From Prevotella sp. (GTDB taxonomy: Bacteria; Bacteroidota; Bacteroidia; Bacteroidales; Bacteroidaceae): a DNA stretch of 64,000 bases. Position numbers and translations under genes: made by a program. Shown one piece after another: positions 56,158-64,000 of the stretch; the stretch's first letter is position 1, and every line of letters begins with the position of its first letter. Where the stretch lies: assembly GCA_017538105.1 (NCBI GenBank), contig JAFYJN010000026.1, positions 18,897 to 82,896 of the forward strand. The letters are read 5' to 3'. Below the pieces are notes generated by a model. That model saw only the letters and a program-made list of their open reading frames with translations. It was not told where the DNA came from and searched no databases.

Positions 56158-59019
56158 TTATTTGATGACGATGTTCACGATGCGCTTCGGCACGATAATC
56201 ACCTTCACCACGTTCTTGTCGCCGATGTATTTGGCAGCCCTTTCGTCTGCCAGCACCTCTTTTTCTATGGTGGCGTTGTCGGCATCGGCGGCAAAAGTCA
56301 TCTGATAGCGGGCCTTGCCGTTGAACGAGATGGTCAGGTTCATCTCGTTCTCCACGAGGTATTTCTCGTCCCATGTGGGCCATGTGGCGTCGCACACGCT
56401 GCCTTGCTTACCCAGTCCTTCCCATAGCTCTTCGGCGATATGTGGTGCGAAGGGAGCGATGAGGATGACCAGTGTGCGCAGCAGCTCACGGTTGCGGCAT
56501 TTCTGTTGCGACAGTTCGTTCACACAGATCATGAATGCGGCGATGGAGGTGTTGTAGCTGAAGCTCTCGATGTCCTGGCTCACTTTTTTCACCAGTTTAT
56601 GCACGCTCTTGAGCATGGCCGGTGTTGCTTCACCATCAAGTGTGAGCATATCGTTTTCCGTTGACCGAGCATCATGGAACAATGCCCAGAATTTCTTCAG
56701 GAAGCGGTGGCATCCGTCGATGCCGTTGGTGTCCCACGGCTTGCTCTGTTCCACCGGACCGAGGAACATCTCATACAGGCGCAGTGTGTCGGCACCGTAT
56801 TTCTCCACAATCATGTCGGGGTTCACCACGTTGAACATCGATTTCGACATTTTCTCTATGGCCCAGCCGCAGACATATTTGCCGTCTTCGAGGATGAACT
56901 CCGCATTGGCATATTCCGGTCGCCATGCCTTGAACGCCTCGAGGTCGAGCACATCGGCGGCCACTATGTTCACATCGACATGGATGGGTGTGGTGTCATA
57001 TTGGTCTTTCAGCCCCAGGCTCACAAATACGGGCGCTTTGTCATGGTCGTCGCTGTTGATGCGATAGACGAAGTTGCTCCTTCCCTGTATCATACCTTGG
57101 TTCACCAGTTTCTGGAACGGTTCTTCCTTGCATGAATAGCCGTAGTCGTGCAGGAACTTGTTCCAGAAGCGCGAGTAGATAAGGTGTCCCGTGGCATGTT
57201 CGGTACCGCCCACATACAGGTCCACGTTCTGCCAGTAGGCATCCACCTGTGCATCCACCAACGCTTTGTCATTGTGCGGATCCATATAACGGAGGTAGTA
57301 GGCCGATGAGCCGGCGAAGCCCGGCATGGTGTTCAGTTCAAGCGGGAACACCTTCACGTTGTCGATGAGTGCCTTGTCCACCACCTCGTTTTTCTCGGTG
57401 TCCCAAGCCCATTGTTTGGCCCTGCCCAATGGCGGCTCGCCCGTCTCTGTGGGTTTGTACTCGTCAATCTCCGGCAATTCGAGTGGCAGTTTGTCTTCGG
57501 GAATCATATAGGGCATACCGTCCTTGTAATATACGGGGAACGGCTCACCCCAGTAACGCTGGCGCGAGAAGATGGCGTCGCGCAGACGGTAGTTCACTTT
57601 CACGCGTCCCAGCTGATGTGTCTTCACATATTCTTTCGTGGCTGCGATGGCCTCTTTCACCGTCATGCCGTTGAGCGAGAAATCGATATACGGTTTCAGG
57701 TCGGCCCTGGGCGAGTTGCATACGATACCCTCCTTCGCATCGAAGCTCTCCTCGCTCACGTCGCAGCCTTCGATGAGCGGCACGATGGGCAAGTTGAAGT
57801 GTTTGGCAAAGGCGTAGTCGCGTGAGTCATGGGCGGGCACCGCCATGATGGCTCCCGTGCCGTAGCCGCTGAGTACATAGTCGCTCACCCAGATGGGTAT
57901 CTCCTCGCCCGTGAAGGGGTTGATGGCATAGGAGCCGGTGAACACACCCGTCACACGGCGGTCGGCGATACGTTCACGTTCCGTGCGTTTCTTCGTCGAA
58001 GTGATATAGTCGTCCACCGCCTGCTGTTGTTCGACAGTGGTCACTTGTGCCACATATTCACTCTCCGGCGCCAGCACCATGAAGGTGACACCGAACATCG
58101 TGTCGGCACGGGTGGTGAAGATTGTGAAATGCACGTCGCTGTCCTTCACGTTGAACTCCACCTCGGCACCTTCTGAACGACCAATCCAGTTTTTCTGTGT
58201 CTCCTTGAGCGATTCTGTCCAGTCGATGGTGTCCAGTCCGTCGAGCAACCGCTGTGCGTAGGCCGACACGCGGAGGCACCACTGCTGCATCTTCTTCTGC
58301 ACCACGGGGAAGCCGCCGCGCACACTCACGCCGTCCACCACCTCGTCGTTGGCCAGCACGGTACCCAGTCCGGCGCACCAGTTCACCATCGTCTCGCCGA
58401 GGTAGGCGATGCGGTAGTTCATCAGCGTCTGCTGCTGTTCTTTCTCCGTCATGGCATTCCATTGTTCGGCGGTGATGGTTATCTCCTCGCTGCACGCCAC
58501 GTCCAGTCCGTCGGTGCCTTTTGTGGAAAGATGTTCCACAAGTTCAGTGATGGGTTTCGCTTTCTGTGCTTGGTTGTCGTAATACGACTCAAACATCTTC
58601 ATGAACGCCCATTGTGTCCATTTATAGTAGCCGGGCTCGCAGGTGCGCACCTCCCTGTCCCAGTCGAAGCAGAACCCAATCTTGTCCAGCTGGCTGCGAT
58701 AGCGGTTGATGTTCTCGTTGGTGGTGATGGAGGGGTGTTGTCCCGTCTGTATGGCATATTGCTCTGCGGGCAGTCCGTAGGCATCGTAACCCATGGGGTT
58801 GAGCACGTTGAATCCTTGCAGTCTCTTATAGCGTGCGTAGATATCGGAAGCGATATAGCCGAGGGGGTGTCCCACGTGCAGTCCCGCACCGGAAGGGTAG
58901 GGGAACATGTTCAGCACATAGAATTTTTCCTTCTCGTTGTTTTCCAATACCCGATAGGTGTGGTTCTCCACCCATCGGCGTTGCCATTTTTGCTCGATAT
59001 CCCTAAAATTGTATTCCAT
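56158..59019 (-). CDS. leuS: Leucyl-tRNA synthetase
   Basis: A 953-aa class I synthetase charging tRNA-Leu. The ATG at 59019 ([16 protein letters not shown]) is the standard start; upstream in-frame codons belong to the promoter repeat. The HIGH motif is [14 protein letters not shown] (about residues 42-55). The CP1 editing domain is about 230-430, with [12 protein letters not shown] and the [19 protein letters not shown] editing motif. The KMSKS motif is [15 protein letters not shown] (about 700). An anticodon-binding helical domain and a C-terminal cap ([21 protein letters not shown]) end the protein. Complete. Confidence 0.96.
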   Translation of the reverse strand: MEYNFRDIEQKWQRRWVENHTYRVLENNEKEKFYVLNMFPYPSGAGLHVGHPLGYIASDIYARYKRLQGFNVLNPMGYDAYGLPAEQYAIQTGQHPSITTNENINRYRSQLDKIGFCFDWDREVRTCEPGYYKWTQWAFMKMFESYYDNQAQKAKPITELVEHLSTKGTDGLDVACSEEITITAEQWNAMTEKEQQQTLMNYRIAYLGETMVNWCAGLGTVLANDEVVDGVSVRGGFPVVQKKMQQWCLRVSAYAQRLLDGLDTIDWTESLKETQKNWIGRSEGAEVEFNVKDSDVHFTIFTTRADTMFGVTFMVLAPESEYVAQVTTVEQQQAVDDYITSTKKRTERERIADRRVTGVFTGSYAINPFTGEEIPIWVSDYVLSGYGTGAIMAVPAHDSRDYAFAKHFNLPIVPLIEGCDVSEESFDAKEGIVCNSPRADLKPYIDFSLNGMTVKEAIAATKEYVKTHQLGRVKVNYRLRDAIFSRQRYWGEPFPVYYKDGMPYMIPEDKLPLELPEIDEYKPTETGEPPLGRAKQWAWDTEKNEVVDKALIDNVKVFPLELNTMPGFAGSSAYYLRYMDPHNDKALVDAQVDAYWQNVDLYVGGTEHATGHLIYSRFWNKFLHDYGYSCKEEPFQKLVNQGMIQGRSNFVYRINSDDHDKAPVFVSLGLKDQYDTTPIHVDVNIVAADVLDLEAFKAWRPEYANAEFILEDGKYVCGWAIEKMSKSMFNVVNPDMIVEKYGADTLRLYEMFLGPVEQSKPWDTNGIDGCHRFLKKFWALFHDARSTENDMLTLDGEATPAMLKSVHKLVKKVSQDIESFSYNTSIAAFMICVNELSQQKCRNRELLRTLVILIAPFAPHIAEELWEGLGKQGSVCDATWPTWDEKYLVENEMNLTISFNGKARYQMTFAADADNATIEKEVLADERAAKYIGDKNVVKVIIVPKRIVNIVIK

Positions 59020-59045
59020 TTGATGAGAAATTTTTAAATTCGAGT

Positions 59046-59242
59046 GCAAAGGTAGTGCAAACCGAAGACAATACAAAATATTTTTATTTTTATTGTTGAG
59101 GTGCCGCCTCCCTTATGCAAAGGTAGTGCAAGTTGAAGAATACAAAATATTTTTATTGTTGAGGTGCCGCCTACCTTATGCAAAGGTAGTGCAAGTTGAA
59201 GATAAAATAATTATTTTTATTGTTGAGGTGCAGCCTCCCTTA
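59046..59242 (-). repeat. Triple tandem promoter-bearing repeat upstream of leuS
   Basis: Three copies (59046-59115, 59116-59178, 59179-59242), each 63-70 bp. On the minus strand each copy reads from a GGCGGCACCTCAACAATAAAAAT-like start (GGCTGCACC in the third) to GCACTACCTTTGCA. The -7 boxes (TACCTTTG) are at 59047-59054, 59118-59125 and 59181-59188. The leuS-proximal copy has TTTG (59074-59077) with an ideal 19-bp spacer, the middle copy has a 17-bp spacer, and the distal copy has lost TTTG. One further copy lies on the plus strand at 61851-61919. The rest of 59020-59412 holds only the promoter of the next gene. Confidence 0.85.
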
Positions 59243-59323
59243 TGAAAATATTACAGCAAGATAAGTAAAGATTCTATTGGTGTTGCCGTCATGGGGCATC
59301 ACAGCCGTCCAGATGTGTTATTA

Positions 59324-59355
59324 TTTGGTCATGTGGAAAAAATAGATTAACTTTG
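59324..59355 (+). promoter_or_regulatory. Promoter of the DUF3943 gene
   Basis: TTTG (59324-59327), a 20-bp spacer and TAACTTTG (59348-59355) make a full Bacteroidetes promoter 57 bp before the ATG. Confidence 0.6.
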
Positions 59356-59412
59356 CGGTTAAAGAAATAGTTTTACAAATATCGCTCGTTAAGAAGACAT
59401 AGGAAGGTAACA

Positions 59413-61839
59413 ATGAAGAGTTCTGTTATAGCACTGTTAGCGGTTGCCATGACAGTCACCTTAAGCGCACGGGCCCAAAATTCGGAACAACAACGGAATC
59501 AAGAGTCCAACCACAGGGCCAGCCTTGGACTCGATTTTGGACATAGAGCCGACGACTCGCTGAAGGTATCATCGCTGAATGTGGGCTTTCTCACCCTCAC
59601 CGACTCGGTGAAGGGAGTGCAACTATCGTCCTTCTCGAATGTGGCGGAACATGTCTCTGGTTTACAGATGTCCTCTTTCTGCAATGTTGCTTACGATGGG
59701 TTGAAAGGCATGCAACTCTCCGCCACGAACAACATTGTGATAGGCGATGTTGAAGGTTTCCAACTGTCGGGTTTCACGAACCAGAACATGGGAACGCTGA
59801 AGGGTGCGCAGGTTGCTTTTCGCAACGTGACCGACACTTTGCGAGGGGTACAGTTGGGACTTTTCAATTATATTATGCACGATTATCAGAAAGGAGTGCA
59901 AATAGGGTTGGTCAACTATTCGTGCGACACCATCTCAAAGCGTTTCGGTATCATTAACATCAACCCCAACACTCGCATCGATGTGATGGCTTTCGCGGGC
60001 ACCAATTCGAGAGGCAACATGGCGCTGCGCTTCCGCAACCGTTCCACCTATAACATCATTGGTGTGGGTACGCACTACACGGGACTTGATAAGAAGTTCT
60101 CAGGCGCTATTTATTACCGTATTGGCCAGTACCTACAGTTGACACCGAGACTGTCGTTGAGCGGTGATGTGGGTTATTCCCACATCGAGACGTTCAAGGA
60201 GCATTCCACCGATGCCCCCGAGCGGCTCTACTCTTTGGAGGCACGTTTGAACCTTGACTACCAACTCGGCAGCAAATGGGGTGTCTTTGGCACGGTGGGT
60301 TATGGCGACACGCGCTTTTACAGGCACAACGAGCGCTTCCGCCACCGCATGATAGGCGAAGTGGGTCTGACCTACCATTATGGCGGTTACAGGCAAAAGG
60401 AGTATCGAGGATTGTATCTGCATTCCGACGAGGATATGATGTCGGGCGGAGACAACCGATTCGCATTGCCCCAGAAACCGAATGTCCTCCGCACGGCGGC
60501 GATGATATTTGCAGTAAACGCCTTTGTGCAACGTTGGGATGCTTGGGTGCTCGATGAAGAATACACCCAGATTACCAGCCATACCATCAGGGACAATTTC
60601 AAAAACGCTTTCGTGTGGGATAATGACAATTTCAATACCAATCTGTTTGCACATCCCTATCACGGTAATCTCTACTTCAATTCCGCACGGTCCAACGGAC
60701 TCAATTATTGGCAGTCGTTCCCGTGTACCGTGGGCGGTTCGCTGATGTGGGAGTTTTTCGGCGAGATTACGCCACCAGCCATCAACGACCTCATGGCCAC
60801 CACCATAGGAGGAGCGTGCATCGGCGAGATCACCTTCCGTATCAGCGACCTCTTCTACGATGACCGCCAGGTGGGATTCAACCGTTTTCTGCGTGAGCTT
60901 GGTGGTGCCCTTTTCTCGCCCATGAAGGGTCTGAAGCGTATCCTCACCGGCGAAGCGTGGAAGGTGAAGGACAGCCATTACCTTTACCATGACTACAGCC
61001 GCATCCCCGTAAGATACAGTCTCTCCCTCGGTTTCCGTTACTTGGCCGATGACCGTGCTCTGTTCCGTGGGGAACACAACCCTTATTTGGAGTTGACCGT
61101 GGAGTATGGCGATCCGTATGACAACGAGGAGAACAAGCCGTTTTCGTATTTTCGTTCCAACGTGACATTGGATTTTTCCAGTAGCCAACCGCTTTTCAGC
61201 CGTCTCAACCTTCTGGGTCGTATATGGGGCACATCCGTCTGCGACACAAAGAAGTTTGAGGCCGACTTTGGGATTTTCCAGCATTTCAACTACTATAACT
61301 CTGAGGCCGTGAAGGACGGCACCGACCTCATCCCATACCGTATCAGCGAGGCGGCCTCTGTGGGACCAGGTCTGATTTACCGCTTTCCCCAACTTTCGGA
61401 ACGCATGGACCTGGAGCAGCGCCTTTTCCTCAGCGGTATCCTGCTCGGTGGTTCGCTCAGCGACTATCTCCATATCCAAAATCGTGATTACAACATGGGT
61501 AGCGGTTTGTCAGCCAAGATACAAACGGATATGAATATCAGAAAAGTGGGTTACGTGCATATCGATGCCGACTACTTCCATATTTTCACATGGAAAGGTT
61601 ACGACCGCACCAAGTGGGAAGACAAGACGGGAACCGAATTAAACTACACCAACGCCCAGGGTGACCCTGGCAACACGAGCATCATGACCTTCAGCACAAA
61701 CTTGGGTTTATATCTCAGTCATCATCTCTCTTTCGACTTACGGGGTTGTTACTTCATACGCCGTTCTCATTATCGTGACTTTGATGATGTCTTTGCCAAC
61801 ACCTTCGAAATCCGTGCAGGATTGATGTATAAATTGTGA
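59413..61839 (+). CDS. DUF3943 outer-membrane protein with LA_2272-type surface repeats
   Basis: An 808-aa protein with signal peptide (MKSSVIALLAVAMTVTLSARAQ). Residues about 50-185 contain a run of about 20-residue repeats built on GVQLSSFSNV, GLQMSSFCNV, GMQLSATNNI, GFQLSGFTNQ and GVQLGLFNYI, the pattern of LA_2272-type surface repeats. The rest is rich in alternating aromatic/polar strands and includes the DUF3943 region (about 360-560: NVLRTAAMIFAVNAFVQRWDAW, NPYHGNLYFNSARSNG-like, GEITPPAINDLMATTIGGACIGE). It ends FEIRAGLMYKL, as outer-membrane barrels do. The function is unknown; a lipid- or envelope-related role is a guess. Confidence 0.8.
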   Translation: MKSSVIALLAVAMTVTLSARAQNSEQQRNQESNHRASLGLDFGHRADDSLKVSSLNVGFLTLTDSVKGVQLSSFSNVAEHVSGLQMSSFCNVAYDGLKGMQLSATNNIVIGDVEGFQLSGFTNQNMGTLKGAQVAFRNVTDTLRGVQLGLFNYIMHDYQKGVQIGLVNYSCDTISKRFGIININPNTRIDVMAFAGTNSRGNMALRFRNRSTYNIIGVGTHYTGLDKKFSGAIYYRIGQYLQLTPRLSLSGDVGYSHIETFKEHSTDAPERLYSLEARLNLDYQLGSKWGVFGTVGYGDTRFYRHNERFRHRMIGEVGLTYHYGGYRQKEYRGLYLHSDEDMMSGGDNRFALPQKPNVLRTAAMIFAVNAFVQRWDAWVLDEEYTQITSHTIRDNFKNAFVWDNDNFNTNLFAHPYHGNLYFNSARSNGLNYWQSFPCTVGGSLMWEFFGEITPPAINDLMATTIGGACIGEITFRISDLFYDDRQVGFNRFLRELGGALFSPMKGLKRILTGEAWKVKDSHYLYHDYSRIPVRYSLSLGFRYLADDRALFRGEHNPYLELTVEYGDPYDNEENKPFSYFRSNVTLDFSSSQPLFSRLNLLGRIWGTSVCDTKKFEADFGIFQHFNYYNSEAVKDGTDLIPYRISEAASVGPGLIYRFPQLSERMDLEQRLFLSGILLGGSLSDYLHIQNRDYNMGSGLSAKIQTDMNIRKVGYVHIDADYFHIFTWKGYDRTKWEDKTGTELNYTNAQGDPGNTSIMTFSTNLGLYLSHHLSFDLRGCYFIRRSHYRDFDDVFANTFEIRAGLMYKL

Positions 61840-61850
61840 ATAGAAGATAG

Positions 61851-61919
61851 GCTGCACCTCAATAATAAAAATAAACTACTTTTTATTTTGTATTATCTTC
61901 GGTTTGCACTATCTTTGCC
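61851..61919 (+). promoter_or_regulatory. Single copy of the promoter repeat driving DUF4254
   Basis: GCTGCACCTCAATAATAAAAATAA... followed by TTTG (61887-61890), a 19-bp spacer (containing TCTTCGGTTTGCAC) and TATCTTTG (61910-61917). The same sequence, on the opposite strand, lies upstream of leuS. The ATG follows 22 bp after the -7 box. Confidence 0.75.
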
Positions 61920-61938
61920 AAAAATATCATTTTGTTAT

Positions 61939-62544
61939 ATGAACAACACCGAATTGTATAATCAGATTTTCAACAAGGCTATCCGCGACTATCATGTGAC
62001 GGATGATGTGGACACGCCCATCAACAATCCCTATAACCGCGATTCATTGGAAAACCGTCTGTATCTGAAGTGTTGGATTGATACCGTGCAGTGGCATCTC
62101 GAGGATATTATCCGCGACCCACACATTGACCCTGTGGCTGCCCTGCAACTGAAACGACGTATCGACCGCAGCAATCAAGACCGCACGGACCTGGTGGAGC
62201 AGATAGATTCCTATTACCGCCAACAGTTCAGCGATGTGACACCCGCCCCCGATGCCCGGTTGAATACGGAGAGTCCGGCATGGGCCGTCGATAGGCTGTC
62301 TATCCTCGCCCTGAAAATCTACCACATGCAGGAGCAGGTGAACCGCACCGATGCTTCCAATGAACATATCCAGAAATGCCAAGACAAGCTGCATGTGCTT
62401 CTGGAGCAACAAAAAGACTTGAGTCTGGCTATCGACCAGCTGTTGGAAGATATTCAAGAGGGACGTAAATACATGAAGGTGTACCGTCAGATGAAGATGT
62501 ATAACGACCCGTCAACCAACCCCATTCTGTACCAGAAGAAATAA
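61939..62544 (+). CDS. DUF4254 domain protein
   Basis: A 201-aa helical protein. Translation from the ATG at 61939 (MNNTELYNQIFNKAIRDYH) is preferred because in-frame codons further upstream come from the promoter repeat. Family marks include NPYNRDSLENRLYLKCWIDTVQWHLEDIIRDPHIDP and SPAWAVDRLSILALKIYHMQEQVNR. DUF4254 proteins are common in Bacteroidetes next to GT9 glycosyltransferases, as here (15 bp gap). They are presumed to act in LPS or surface glycan assembly, without a defined reaction. Predicted cytoplasmic. Confidence 0.85.
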   Translation: MNNTELYNQIFNKAIRDYHVTDDVDTPINNPYNRDSLENRLYLKCWIDTVQWHLEDIIRDPHIDPVAALQLKRRIDRSNQDRTDLVEQIDSYYRQQFSDVTPAPDARLNTESPAWAVDRLSILALKIYHMQEQVNRTDASNEHIQKCQDKLHVLLEQQKDLSLAIDQLLEDIQEGRKYMKVYRQMKMYNDPSTNPILYQKK

Positions 62545-62559
62545 ACCACTGGCGTTGAC

Positions 62560-63603
62560 ATGGCGGAGCATATCCTGATTATCCGTTTTTCGGCTTTGGG
62601 CGACGTGGCCATGTTGGTGCCCGTGGTCCGTTCGTTGGCGCATCAGTATCCTGATGTGCGTATCACCGTGCTCAGCCGTGGCTTTGCCCGTCCGTTCTTC
62701 GTGGGATTATCGAAGAACATCGCTTTTATTGAGGCCGACCTACGCAATGACTACCGGGGGTTGCAGGGTTTGAACCGCCTGTATCATGAACTGAAAGAGA
62801 AGGATTTCACTGCCGTGGCCGATATGCACGGTGTGCTCCGTTCGAACTATCTTCGTATGCGGTTCAAGATGGGCCATTACCGTGTGGCACATATCGACAA
62901 GCACCGTGCCGGCAAACGGCGCCTGGTGGCGCAGTCGGGTAAGGTGCTGGAGCAGCAGCCTACCACTTTCCAGAACTATGCCGACGTGCTGGAACGGTTG
63001 GGCTATCCCGTGAAGTTGGAGTTCCGTTCCATCTTCCCCGAGGGGGGCGGCGACCTGTCGCTGTTGCCATCCACTATCGGACAGAAGAAAAAAGGTGAGA
63101 AATGGATAGGTATTGCTCCCTTTGCCGCCCATGAGGGAAAGGTGTATCCTCTGGAGCGTATGGAAGAGGTGGTAAAACGTTTGACGGAGGATGCTGCTAC
63201 CCGTCTGTTCTTCTTCGGGGCAGGAGCGCAAGAAAAGGAGGTTCTTGATCGTTGGTGTGACGCTTATCCCCGTTGCGTGAATGCCTCGTCGCAGGCTGCC
63301 GGACTATTCCAAGAGTTGATTGTCATGAGTCACCTCGATGTGATGGTATCGATGGACAGTGCCAATATGCATTTCGCCTCGTTGGTTGATACGCCCGTGG
63401 TCAGCGTGTGGGGTGCCACGCATCCCTATGCCGGATTCATGGGCTGGGGACAGTCGTTGGACAATGCCATTCAGAAGGAACTGGAGTGCCGCCCCTGTAG
63501 CATTTATGGCAACAAACCTTGTCACCGCCACGACATGGCATGTATGAACGCCATTTCACCTGATGACATTATCGATAAGGTGATAAGAATTATTAATACA
63601 TAA
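62560..63603 (+). CDS. GT9-family glycosyltransferase (heptosyltransferase-like)
   Basis: A 347-aa GT-B fold enzyme of the LPS heptosyltransferase family. The N-terminus MAEHILIIRFSALGDVAMLVPVVRSLAHQYP has the (R/K)-x-S-x-x-GD acceptor-site motif. The C-terminal nucleotide-sugar region includes IGIAPFAAHEGKVYPLERMEEVVKRL, LDVMVSMDSANMHFASLVDTPVVSVWGATHP (D-S-G/A-x-x-H type) and CRPCSIYGNKPC. It probably transfers a core sugar to LPS or a related glycolipid at the inner membrane. The donor sugar cannot be read. Co-transcribed with DUF4254. Confidence 0.9.
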   Translation: MAEHILIIRFSALGDVAMLVPVVRSLAHQYPDVRITVLSRGFARPFFVGLSKNIAFIEADLRNDYRGLQGLNRLYHELKEKDFTAVADMHGVLRSNYLRMRFKMGHYRVAHIDKHRAGKRRLVAQSGKVLEQQPTTFQNYADVLERLGYPVKLEFRSIFPEGGGDLSLLPSTIGQKKKGEKWIGIAPFAAHEGKVYPLERMEEVVKRLTEDAATRLFFFGAGAQEKEVLDRWCDAYPRCVNASSQAAGLFQELIVMSHLDVMVSMDSANMHFASLVDTPVVSVWGATHPYAGFMGWGQSLDNAIQKELECRPCSIYGNKPCHRHDMACMNAISPDDIIDKVIRIINT

Positions 63604-63640
63604 GGGTAGGTTGGAGCGAATTTGGTAGATATTATATATT

Positions 63641-64000
63641 ATGCGCAAACTATTCATACTCCCGTTATTGTTCTTCCTACTGCTTATAGGCTGCGGGGAG
63701 GGGCGTACCGATTATATGCGTGCCCTGCTCCACGAGCAGGACTCGCTCAACCGAGCCTACCAGCAGTTATCCCTTGACACCATCCGCCAACTCACCGACT
63801 ATTTCGACCATCACGGCACCAACTACGACCGTGTGCATGCCCATTACCTCCTCGGCAGCGTCTATCGTGACATGGGTGAGGCACCCGCCTCCCTCGCCTC
63901 TTTCCAACATGCCGCCGAAGTGGCCGACACTACCGCCGGAGGCGATTCCATCTACGCCCTGCTGGCAAAGATTCACGGGCAGATGGGTTACCTGTTCAAC
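63641..64000 (+). CDS. TPR-containing lipoprotein, C-terminus cut by window edge
   Basis: 120 residues are visible. A lipoprotein signal (LFILPLLFFLLLIGCGEG, Cys near 18) is followed by helices with TPR spacing (HYLLGSVYRDMGEAPASLASFQHAAEVAD and IYALLAKIHGQMGYLFN). Similar N-termini occur in large Bacteroidetes membrane regulators with TPRs and a C-terminal HTH or histidine kinase, but that part lies outside the window. A 37-bp gap separates it from the GT9 gene. Confidence 0.7.
   Translation, partial: MRKLFILPLLFFLLLIGCGEGRTDYMRALLHEQDSLNRAYQQLSLDTIRQLTDYFDHHGTNYDRVHAHYLLGSVYRDMGEAPASLASFQHAAEVADTTAGGDSIYALLAKIHGQMGYLFN

Noticed and set aside
59046-59242. Direct repeats upstream of leuS as a CRISPR or iteron array
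   Set aside because: Units are contiguous without spacers and each contains promoter elements; only three copies.
60133-61479. A 448-codon open frame opposite the DUF3943 gene
   Set aside because: Antisense shadow; the forward gene has a signal peptide, a promoter and family motifs.

Overview
The window looks like chromosomal DNA of a Bacteroidales bacterium, most likely Prevotella or a close relative. The reasons are TAnnTTTG (-7) promoter boxes with a TTTG element 19-20 bp upstream, an SdhC-SdhA-SdhB complex of the Bacteroidetes type, a PorZ-like type IX secretion component, TonB receptor, DUF4254 and DUF3943 proteins, and many AT- or GC-rich intergenic repeats. Genus assignment is an inference from gene content. 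No database search was run.

Layout. 1-5.0 kb: a truncated PIF1/RecD-like helicase, a secreted nucleoside-hydrolase-like protein, a small SH3-like protein and a membrane LytTR regulator. 5.1-7.7 kb: a TonB-dependent receptor overlapping a small periplasmic protein. 7.9-8.6 kb: a higBA toxin-antitoxin pair. 8.8-13.0 kb: the sdhC-sdhA-sdhB operon, interrupted by a four-helix-bundle (S23-family) gene. 13.2-28.5 kb: housekeeping genes mnmG, apt, uvrC, dtd, a MazG-like gene, deoC, a polyprenyl synthase, polA, a GH3 glycosidase, ychF and lgt. Two near-perfect parS sites (15354 and 16159) and two 10-bp-periodic arrays lie between these genes.

28.6-45.5 kb: an AT-richer accessory island next to a tRNA-Arg gene whose 3' end is repeated as an 18-bp direct repeat. 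The island is one collinear run of eight genes: a PLD-SNF2 helicase, an AlbA_2/HATPase protein, an Eco57I-like adenine methyltransferase, an HNH protein, a 213-aa protein I do not recognise, a second HNH protein, a 1434-aa STAND NTPase with a DUF4365-like nuclease head, and a lipoprotein. Start/stop overlaps and very short gaps in its first half suggest one operon. I read it as a defence island combining a helicase-methyltransferase system with an Avs-like NTPase. It lacks the hallmark genes of BREX, DISARM and type I restriction.

45.5-64 kb: mutS and ald, then a 450-bp gap holding a cluster of DnaA-box matches that I propose as oriC, then nadA, a CapA-family lipoprotein, porZ, rdgB, a YitT-family membrane protein, leuS, a DUF3943 outer-membrane protein, DUF4254, a GT9 glycosyltransferase and a truncated lipoprotein. 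By-eye base counts on the + strand go from C-rich left of the putative oriC to G-rich right of it even within genes of the same orientation, and the parS sites lie about 33 kb away, so the window probably spans the origin-proximal region. leuS and DUF4254 are driven by copies of the same promoter-bearing repeat, present as a threefold tandem array at 59.05-59.24 kb and once at 61.85 kb.
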